Source: Oscillospiraceae bacterium
GTDB taxonomy: Bacteria; Bacillota; Clostridia; Oscillospirales; Oscillospiraceae
DNA length: 11,175 nucleotides
Direction of reading: 5' to 3'
Assembly: GCA_016297855.1 (NCBI GenBank)
Contig: JAEDFW010000057.1
Span: 1 to 11,175 of the forward strand
The translations under genes and the position numbers were made by a program. Shown here one piece after another: positions 6,036-11,175 of this stretch (its first letter is position 1; the number at the start of each line of letters is the position of its first letter). The notes beneath the pieces were generated by a model that ran no database searches, was not told the origin of the DNA, and saw only the letters and a list, made by a program, of their open reading frames with translations.

Positions 6036-6042
6036 TAGTATG
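6036..6042 (-). promoter_or_regulatory. Possible sporulation-type -10 box for the secreted deacetylase
   Basis: CATACTA on the minus strand equals the -10 consensus known for SigG promoters. It lies about 13 nt before the AAGGAGG site. GGATGA (6066-6061), 18 nt further upstream, matches the SigG -35 only weakly. No better vegetative promoter is visible in the divergent gap. This is a tentative call. Confidence 0.25.
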
Positions 6043-6074
6043 CGCAGTTTTTGCTGATTTTCATCCGCCGGGGT

Positions 6075-6103
6075 TTGACGGTAGCAGGAAAATGCGGTAT
6101 ACT
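6075..6103 (+). promoter_or_regulatory. Sigma-70-type promoter of the prfA operon
   Basis: TTGACG (6075-6080) and TATACT (6098-6103) are separated by 17 nt, and each box is one base from consensus. Transcription would start near 6110, giving a leader of about 27 nt before ATG 6137. The in-frame ATG at 6092 lies in the spacer and so cannot be translated from this transcript. Confidence 0.85.
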
Positions 6104-6136
6104 ATAAAGGCAAAACGAATGATTTGTGAGGTTTTT

Positions 6137-7210
6137 ATGCTCGATCAACTGCGGCTGGTGGAAGAACGATATATGGAGATGTCCGAGCGCGCATCGCAGC
6201 CGGATTTTTATGCGGATCCCAAGGCAGCGGCGAAGCTGTTAAAAGAGCAGAAGCAGCTCGAGCCGATCGTGGCGGCCTACCGTGGGTATCGCAAAACGGA
6301 GCAGGAGCTGGAGGAATTGCGCCAGATGCTTTCCGAGCCGCAGGACGCCGAGATGAAGGCGCTTTGTCAGGAAGAATTCGCCGAAGCCAAAAGCAAGCTC
6401 GAGCAGCTTACGCAGGAACTCAAAATCCTGCTTCTGCCGCGCGACCCCAACGACGATAAGAGCGTCATCGTGGAAATCCGCGGCGGCGTGGGCGGAGAGG
6501 AGAGTGCGCTTTTCGCGCACAGCCTGTTCCGGATGTACACCATGTATGCAGAGTCCAAGGGCTACCGCGTGCAGCTTCTGAACTATAACGAAACCGAGCT
6601 TGGCGGCGTAAAAGAGGCCGATTTTGAGATCTGCGGTGAGGGCGCGTATTCCCGGCTCAAGTTTGAATCCGGCGTACACCGCGTGCAGCGCGTGCCTGAG
6701 ACCGAGTCCGGCGGACGTGTGCACACCTCCACGGCCACGGTCGCGGTGCTGCCCGAGATGGAGCAGGCCGAGGTGGATTTGCGGCCCGAGGATATCGAGA
6801 TGCAGGTCTACCGCTCGTCCGGCGCGGGCGGACAGCACATCAACAAGACGTCCTCCGCCGTGCGGCTCATCCACAAGCCGTCCGGCATCGTGGTCGCCTG
6901 CCAGGAGGAGCGTTCACAGGTGCAGAACCGTGAAAAATGTATGCAGATGCTGGCCTCAAAGCTCTATGAGATCGAGCAGAGCCGCATCACCGACTCCGTC
7001 AGCGCTGAACGGCGCAGTCAGGTCGGCACGGGCATGCGCAACGAGCGAATCCGGACGTACAACTTTCCGCAAGGCCGCGTGACCGACCACCGCATCGGTT
7101 TGACGCTGTATAAGATCGACGCCATCATGGACGGCGATCTGGACGAGCTGATCGACGCGCTTGTCACCGCGGATCAGGCGCGCAAGCTGCAGCAGTCGCA
7201 GGAAGAATAA
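6137..7210 (+). CDS. prfA: Peptide chain release factor 1 (RF1)
   Basis: RF1 reads UAA and UAG stop codons in the ribosomal A site and triggers release of the finished protein. From ATG 6137 it has 357 residues, against 360 in E. coli. The catalytic GGQ is at 231-233 within SSGAGGQHINKTSSAVRL. The stop-codon-reading PxT motif appears as PET (187-189) in HRVQRVPETESGGRVHTS, which marks it as RF1 rather than RF2 (which has SPF). The coiled-coil N-terminal domain (1-100) and the C-terminal RTYNFPQGRVTDHR (306-319) are typical. GTGAGG (6126-6131) precedes ATG 6137 by 5 nt. The upstream ATG at 6092 sits inside the promoter and would add 15 unconserved residues. The gene heads an operon with sua5, coaE and an aminopeptidase gene. 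The partner methylase gene prmC is not adjacent. Confidence 0.96.
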   Translation: MLDQLRLVEERYMEMSERASQPDFYADPKAAAKLLKEQKQLEPIVAAYRGYRKTEQELEELRQMLSEPQDAEMKALCQEEFAEAKSKLEQLTQELKILLLPRDPNDDKSVIVEIRGGVGGEESALFAHSLFRMYTMYAESKGYRVQLLNYNETELGGVKEADFEICGEGAYSRLKFESGVHRVQRVPETESGGRVHTSTATVAVLPEMEQAEVDLRPEDIEMQVYRSSGAGGQHINKTSSAVRLIHKPSGIVVACQEERSQVQNREKCMQMLASKLYEIEQSRITDSVSAERRSQVGTGMRNERIRTYNFPQGRVTDHRIGLTLYKIDAIMDGDLDELIDALVTADQARKLQQSQEE

Positions 7211-7228
7211 AGAAACCGGGGAATCGAA

Positions 7229-8251
7229 TTGAAAACAATCTGTTTTAGAGAACCGACAAACGAAAACATTGCCGCTGCCGCGAAGATTATCCGGAAAGGC
7301 GGTTTGCTCGGCATCCCGACCGAGACGGTCTACGGTCTCGGCGCGAATGCGCTCAACGAGCAGGCGGTCTACAACATCTTCGCCGCCAAGGGCCGTCCGC
7401 AGGACAATCCGCTCATCATCCATGTGCCGGATGCGAGCTGGCTTTCTCGCTACTGCGAAAATGTGCCCGGCTGCGCGTACCAGCTGGCCGAGGAATTCTG
7501 GCCGGGGCCGCTGACCATCATTTTGCCGCGCAAGGATATTGTGCCCCTGCGCACGACGGGCGGACTTCCGAGCGTCGGCGTGCGCTGCCCCGACCATCCC
7601 ATCACGCTCGCGATCATCCGCGAAGCGGACGTGCCCATCGCTGCTCCGTCGGGCAACACGTCGGGAAGGCCCAGCCCCACGTCGGCCGGCGATATGCTCG
7701 AGGACATGGACGGCAAAATTGACGCGATTTTTGACGGTGGACCCTGCCGCGTGGGCGTGGAGTCGTCCATCATCGATCTCACCTGCCAGCCGCCGCGGCT
7801 TCTGCGCGCGGGCGGTTTGCCGCTCGAGGAGCTTACGCGCGTGCTGGGCGAGGTCATTGTCGACAAGTGCATCACGCAGCAGATGAGCGCCGCGGAAAAA
7901 CCCAAGGCGCCCGGCATGAAATACCGCCACTACGCGCCCAAGGCGCCCGTTACGGTCGTGACCGGCGCTTCGGAAGAGAGCGCCCGCTACATCGCCGCGC
8001 AAGCAAAGCCCGGAATGGGCGTGATCTGTTTTCACGAGTATACGGCGCAGTTTCCCGGCTGCACAGTGCACGACCTAGGCCCGCAGAACGACAAGGCCGA
8101 GCAGGCCCGGCGCGTGTTTGACGCGATGCGCGAGTTTGACCACGAATCTGTGACGCAGATTTTCGCCCAGTGTCCCGACCCCGAAGGGTTGGGTCTGGCC
8201 ATCGGAAACCGCCTGAAAAAAGCGGCGGGTTTCCACGTGGTGGAGCTTTGA
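7229..8251 (+). CDS. sua5: L-threonylcarbamoyladenylate synthase (Sua5/YwlC type)
   Basis: This cytosolic enzyme makes threonylcarbamoyl-AMP from threonine, bicarbonate and ATP, the first step of t6A37 modification of ANN-decoding tRNAs. The 340-residue protein has both domains of the long Sua5 form. The YrdC domain (about 8-200) contains PTETVYGLG (30-38), KGRP (54-57), WPGPLT (91-96), APSGNTSGRPSPT (139-151) and ESSIID (178-183). The conserved linker APGMKYRHYAP (227-237) leads into the Sua5 domain (about 240-338). The start is TTG 7229: GGGGA (7218-7222) lies 6 nt upstream and the YrdC fold begins right after, with no suitable ATG nearby. It follows prfA by 18 nt and its TGA is 1 nt before the coaE ATG. 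A common variant in the family motif is SAN; here it is SGN (141-143), a mild difference. Confidence 0.95.
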   Translation: MKTICFREPTNENIAAAAKIIRKGGLLGIPTETVYGLGANALNEQAVYNIFAAKGRPQDNPLIIHVPDASWLSRYCENVPGCAYQLAEEFWPGPLTIILPRKDIVPLRTTGGLPSVGVRCPDHPITLAIIREADVPIAAPSGNTSGRPSPTSAGDMLEDMDGKIDAIFDGGPCRVGVESSIIDLTCQPPRLLRAGGLPLEELTRVLGEVIVDKCITQQMSAAEKPKAPGMKYRHYAPKAPVTVVTGASEESARYIAAQAKPGMGVICFHEYTAQFPGCTVHDLGPQNDKAEQARRVFDAMREFDHESVTQIFAQCPDPEGLGLAIGNRLKKAAGFHVVEL

Positions 8252-8252
8252 T

Positions 8253-8858
8253 ATGCTGACGATCGGAATTACCGGTCCCACCGGCAGCGGAAAGACGGCG
8301 TTACTCGACCGGATCGCCGTGCACGGCGGTTTGGTCATCGACTGCGACGCGCTGTATTATGCGCTTTTGCAGACCAACGCAGAATTACGCGCGGCACTGG
8401 AGGCCGCATTTGGAGCTGTGTTCCTGCCGGATGGTGCGCTCGACCGGCAAAAGCTGGGTGCACTGGTTTTTCACGATGAGGCCGCGCTTGCACGGCTCAA
8501 TGAAATTGTCTTTTTCCACGTTGGCAGGGCCGTGAAAGCAAAGCTTGATGCGGCGCGCGAAGAAGGCCGCATGCTTGCCGGCGTGGACGCGATCAACCTG
8601 ATCGAGAGCGGCCTTGCGGAGCTGTGCGACGCGACTGTGGCCGTCACCGCGCCGGAACAGGTGCGCATGGCACGCATCATCGCACGCGACCATCTGACGC
8701 AGCAGTATGCCCTTTCTCGCATCCGCGCGCAGAAAAGCGCAGGATATTATGAAGCGCGCTGCCAATACGCCATTACGAACGACTGCGCCTCGCGCGAGGA
8801 GTTTTCCCGCCGGGCGGATGAATTACTGGAACTTATCATGAAGGAGAATGCATCATGA
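8253..8858 (+). CDS. coaE: Dephospho-CoA kinase
   Basis: CoaE phosphorylates the 3'-hydroxyl of dephospho-CoA, the last step of coenzyme A synthesis. The 201-residue length is normal. The P-loop is GPTGSGKT (8-15), followed by VIDCDAL (28-34) in place of the usual IDADxI. LDRQKLGALVF (63-73) and LNEIVFFHV (82-90) match the substrate-lid region, and the usual D-x-PLLFESGL segment appears as DAINLIESGL (112-121). RMARIIARDHLT (138-149) and ALSRIRAQ (153-160) complete the kinase pattern. The motifs are somewhat divergent, but order and spacing fit CoaE. ATG 8253 has TGGAG (8241-8245) 7 nt upstream. The gene lies 1 nt after sua5 and overlaps the aminopeptidase gene by 4 nt (ATGA), so all three are probably translated in a coupled way. 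Confidence 0.88.
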   Translation: MLTIGITGPTGSGKTALLDRIAVHGGLVIDCDALYYALLQTNAELRAALEAAFGAVFLPDGALDRQKLGALVFHDEAALARLNEIVFFHVGRAVKAKLDAAREEGRMLAGVDAINLIESGLAELCDATVAVTAPEQVRMARIIARDHLTQQYALSRIRAQKSAGYYEARCQYAITNDCASREEFSRRADELLELIMKENAS

Positions 8859-10243
8859 CAAAAGAAGAAAAGAAGAAGCTGCTCTACAGGCCTGAGCACG
8901 GCTTTGATCGGCTCACAGCCGCCGAAGAGGCCGAGATGAACGCCTACTGTGAAGATTACAAGGCATTCCTCGACGCGTCCAAGACCGAGCGCGAATGCGT
9001 ATTTACGGCCGTGAAGCTCGCCGAGCAGCGCGGCTTTGTCGAGTACAAACGCGGCATGAAGCTGCAGCCCGGCGACAAGGTCTACTTCAACAACCGGGGC
9101 AAGGCTATCATGCTGGCCGTCATCGGCACGCTGCCGCTGTCTGCCGGCGCGAACATTGGAGCCGCACACACCGACGCGCCGCGCCTTGACCTCAAGCCCA
9201 ATCCTCTGTATGAGGACGCAGAGATGGCCTATCTCAAGACGCACCACTACGGCGGCATCCGCAAGTACCAGTGGGTCACGGTTCCGCTCGAGCTGCACGG
9301 CAAGGTCACGCGCGCCGACGGCAGCGAGGTGTATATCAAAATTGGAGACGATCCCGCCGACCCGCAGCTTGTCATCAACGATCTGCTGCCGCATCTGGGC
9401 CGTGAGCAGGGCAAAAAGCCTCTGAACGAGGCGATTCCCTCCGAGAGCCTGAACATCCTCATTGGCAGCCGCCCCGAGCGCGATGATGACGGTTCGGATC
9501 GCGTGAAGCTGGCGGTCATGAAGCTGCTGAACGAAAAATACGGCATCGTGGAGGAGGATTTTATCTCGGCCGAGCTGGAGGCTGTGCCTGCTGCGAATGC
9601 GCGTGACATCGGCCTTGACCGCACGCTCATCGGTGCCTACGGCCACGACGACCGCGTCTGCGCGTATGCAGAGCTGGCGGCGCTGTTTGCAACCGAGCAT
9701 CCCGAAAAGACCGCCGTGTGCATCTTCGCCGATAAAGAAGAGATCGGTTCCGAGGGCGTGTCTGGCATGCAGTCGCAGGCGTTCGATACGTTTATGGCAG
9801 ACCTCTGCGCCTCACAGGGCGTCGAGCTGCGCGAGTGCTTTGAGAACTCCTTCTGCCTGTCCGCCGACGTGACGGCAGCATACGATCCCAACTTCGCCGA
9901 GGTCTACGAGCGCCGCAACAGCGCGTTCGTCAATTATGGTATCGGCCTTTGCAAGTACACCGGCTCCGGCGGCAAGGGCGGCGCGTCTGATGCATCCGCC
10001 GAGGTCGTGGGCAAGGTGCGAAAACTCTTTAACGACAACGGCGTCATCTGGCAGATGGCCGAGCTTGGCAAGACCGACGCAGGCGGCGGCGGCACGGTGG
10101 CCAAATACATGGCCAACCGCAACATCGACACCTTGGATGCAGGCGTGCCGGTACTTTCGATGCACGCGCCGTTTGAAACAGTCTCGAAGCTCGACTGCTA
10201 CATGACCTTCCGCGGCATGAAGGCGGTATTTGCCTCGAAATAA
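8855..10243 (+). CDS. apeA: M18 family metallo-aminopeptidase
   Basis: M18 enzymes are large oligomeric, two-metal aminopeptidases in the cytosol that remove N-terminal residues from peptides. The 462-residue length fits the longer M18 type called ApeA. The metal and catalytic residues are visible in order: H105 in AAHTDAPRLDLKP, the bridging Asp in GAYGHDDR (260-267), E295 (likely base) and E296 (ligand) in DKEEIGSEG, D338 in CLSADVTAAYDPN, and H437 in SMHAPFE. The region 369-412 (TGSGGKGGASDAS and DAGGGGTVAKY) is also typical. No signal peptide is present. ATG 8855 has AAGGAG (8841-8846) 8 nt upstream and overlaps the coaE stop by 4 nt. It is the last gene of the prfA operon; a strong terminator follows 12 nt after its TAA. 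The ApeA assignment is by length and overall pattern. Confidence 0.92.
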   Translation: MTKEEKKKLLYRPEHGFDRLTAAEEAEMNAYCEDYKAFLDASKTERECVFTAVKLAEQRGFVEYKRGMKLQPGDKVYFNNRGKAIMLAVIGTLPLSAGANIGAAHTDAPRLDLKPNPLYEDAEMAYLKTHHYGGIRKYQWVTVPLELHGKVTRADGSEVYIKIGDDPADPQLVINDLLPHLGREQGKKPLNEAIPSESLNILIGSRPERDDDGSDRVKLAVMKLLNEKYGIVEEDFISAELEAVPAANARDIGLDRTLIGAYGHDDRVCAYAELAALFATEHPEKTAVCIFADKEEIGSEGVSGMQSQAFDTFMADLCASQGVELRECFENSFCLSADVTAAYDPNFAEVYERRNSAFVNYGIGLCKYTGSGGKGGASDASAEVVGKVRKLFNDNGVIWQMAELGKTDAGGGGTVAKYMANRNIDTLDAGVPVLSMHAPFETVSKLDCYMTFRGMKAVFASK

Positions 10244-10255
10244 CGGTATATTGCA

Positions 10256-10294
10256 ATCCCCTCCGGCATATATCTTATGCCGGAGGGGATTTTT
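10256..10294 (+). terminator. Rho-independent terminator of the prfA operon
   Basis: Perfect 15-bp inverted repeat: ATCCCCTCCGGCATA (10256-10270) and TATGCCGGAGGGGAT (10276-10290), loop TATCT, followed by TTTT. It begins 12 nt after the aminopeptidase stop. The right arm contains the ATG taken here as the likely start of the following M14 peptidase gene. Confidence 0.9.
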
Positions 10295-11175
10295 ACGCAG
10301 TACATAGAAACTGAAACGCCTGTGCCGATGACCTCGCAGCTGCAGCGGCAGGAGCTGCGCCGCCTGCGTCGGCAATACCCGTTCGTCTATCAGAAAACGC
10401 TGAGCGTGACGGCGCACGGCCGGAACATCCCGGCGCTGCAGATGGGCTGCGGCAGTATGAAGGTGCTGCTCACGGCAGGGCATCACGCAAATGAATATAT
10501 CACAAGTATGCTGGTCTGGGCACTTCTGCGGCGATATTGCCGCGCGGTATGCGACGACCGGCTGTTTGCGGGTTTCGACGCGCGCGAACTCTACCACAAT
10601 GCGATGCTCTATATCGTGCCGATGGTGAACCCGGACGGGATCGATCTTGTCACGGGCGCGATTCGCCCGGACTCTGACGAGTACCGGCAGGCCGCAGCCA
10701 TCGCCGCGCGTTATCCGTCTGTGCCGTTTCCGCAGGGGTGGAAGGCAAATCTCGACGGCGTAGACCTCAATCTCAATTACCCGGCTCATTGGGATACGGC
10801 CAGACAGATCAAACAGGCGATGGGTGTGAGCGGCCCTGCGCCGCGTGATTATCCCGGCGCGCAGCCGCTCGACCAGCCGGAGACGGCGGCGCTGGCGGCG
10901 TATACTTGCTGTATAAAGCCGGATCTCGTGCTGGCGTACCATACGCAGGGCGGCGAAATCTACCACACGTTCGCCGGCGTCCAGCTGCCGCAGGCCGATG
11001 CGCTGGCGCAGGCGTTTGCTCGCGCATCGGGCTACCGGGTGGCGGATGTGCCACCGGAGTCGGCCAATGCGGGCTTCAAGGACTGGTTTTTACAGCGTTT
11101 TCACCGCCCGGGCTTTACCATCGAGGCCGGACGCGGCGAAAACCCGCTGCCGCTTACCCAGCTCGATGCGCTGGT
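10277..11175 (+). CDS. M14 family zinc peptidase, gamma-D-glutamyl-diaminoacyl endopeptidase-like (3' end beyond window)
   Basis: This is a carboxypeptidase-fold metallopeptidase that probably acts on peptidoglycan stem peptides, as the ENP1-like M14 enzymes do; that substrate is inferred from similarity. Numbering from ATG 10277, 299 residues are visible. The zinc ligands are H70 and E73 in AGHHANEYITS and H222 in YHTQGGEIYH. The catalytic Glu is E283 in FTIEAGRGENPLP. MVNPDGIDLVTG (116-127) and NLDGVDLNLNYP (158-169) are typical of the endopeptidase branch and replace the Asn-Arg pair of true carboxypeptidases. No signal peptide is evident. The start is uncertain. ATG 10277 lies in the terminator stem and lacks a clear RBS; GTG 10322 and ATG 10328 are alternatives, also without a good RBS. 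The frame is open from the aminopeptidase stop onward and no stop occurs before the window end. Confidence 0.87.
   Translation, partial: MPEGIFTQYIETETPVPMTSQLQRQELRRLRRQYPFVYQKTLSVTAHGRNIPALQMGCGSMKVLLTAGHHANEYITSMLVWALLRRYCRAVCDDRLFAGFDARELYHNAMLYIVPMVNPDGIDLVTGAIRPDSDEYRQAAAIAARYPSVPFPQGWKANLDGVDLNLNYPAHWDTARQIKQAMGVSGPAPRDYPGAQPLDQPETAALAAYTCCIKPDLVLAYHTQGGEIYHTFAGVQLPQADALAQAFARASGYRVADVPPESANAGFKDWFLQRFHRPGFTIEAGRGENPLPLTQLDAL

Noticed and set aside
6092..6136. Longer N-terminus for RF1 from ATG 6092
   Set aside because: This ATG lies between the -35 and -10 boxes of the prfA promoter, and the extra 15 residues do not belong to RF1.
6956..8071. Minus-strand open frame of 371 codons opposite prfA and sua5
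   Set aside because: Composition is typical of a shadow frame (many Arg, Ala, His, Gly), no domain is visible, and both opposite genes are secure.
10244..10276. Separate promoter for the M14 gene in the gap after the aminopeptidase
   Set aside because: TTGCAA (10251-10256) is a fair -35 box, but no acceptable -10 box lies at 16-18 nt spacing; the TATATT upstream lacks a -35 partner.
9812..10966. Minus-strand open frame of 384 codons across the aminopeptidase end, the terminator and the M14 gene
   Set aside because: It crosses a strong terminator and two well-supported plus-strand genes. Its translation is rich in Arg/His/Ala with no recognisable motif, as expected of an antisense shadow in GC-rich coding DNA.
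1..11175. CRISPR arrays, tRNA/rRNA genes, insertion sequences or phage genes
   Set aside because: No direct-repeat arrays, tRNA-like cloverleaf segments, transposase motifs or terminal inverted repeats were seen; nearly all sequence is accounted for by the listed genes.

Overview
The window looks like chromosomal housekeeping DNA from a GC-rich, spore-capable Firmicute of class Clostridia, most likely the Oscillospiraceae/Ruminococcaceae group. The reasons are a PdaA-type spore-cortex deacetylase, a tiny Cys/Asn-rich one-helix protein of a kind I associate with these bacteria, strong AGGAGG-like ribosome binding sites, short intergenic gaps and U-tract terminators. This placement is inference from gene content; no rRNA or tRNA is present to confirm it. 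I see no mobile element, CRISPR array, phage gene or tRNA.

Region 1 (1-2811, + strand): prfC (release factor 3) starts at the first base and ends at a perfect palindromic terminator (1605-1637). pdaA follows (1748-2566); the terminator and the Shine-Dalgarno site argue against the longer in-frame start at 1598. Next comes a 43-residue Cys/Asn-rich membrane microprotein (2631-2762) with a strong RBS and its own terminator (2783-2811).

Region 2 (2851-4131, + strand): a cation diffusion facilitator (2910-4097) has a very good sigma-70 promoter. Its metal-site residues are of the N-D/D-D type linked to manganese export, and its cytosolic tail appears duplicated. It ends in a bidirectional terminator that also serves the converging minus-strand genes.

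Region 3 (4111-6011, - strand): reading right to left, there is a secreted polysaccharide deacetylase with a complete catalytic motif set. Then come 5-formyltetrahydrofolate cyclo-ligase and, overlapping it by 4 nt, a three-helix membrane protein of unknown function. A promoter for the last two genes has its -35 box on the stop codon of the deacetylase.

Region 4 (6075-10294, + strand): a near-consensus promoter drives a tight operon of prfA (RF1), sua5 (threonylcarbamoyl-AMP synthase), coaE (dephospho-CoA kinase) and an M18 aminopeptidase, closed by a 15-bp-stem terminator. The operon groups translation termination, tRNA t6A modification, CoA synthesis and peptide turnover. prmC, the RF1/RF2 methylase gene often found between prfA and sua5, is not there.

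Region 5 (10277-11175, + strand): the start of an M14 zinc peptidase resembling gamma-D-glutamyl-diaminoacyl endopeptidases, cut off by the window end. Its most likely ATG lies inside the preceding terminator stem, and its frame is the same as that of the aminopeptidase.

No gap without a gene exceeds 300 bases. The most unusual items are the Cys/Asn microprotein, the duplicated tail of the CDF transporter, the M14 start buried in a hairpin, and the very economical overlaps of signals (stop codon in a -35 box, terminator shared with a C-terminal coding sequence). I did not find a clearly new multi-gene system.
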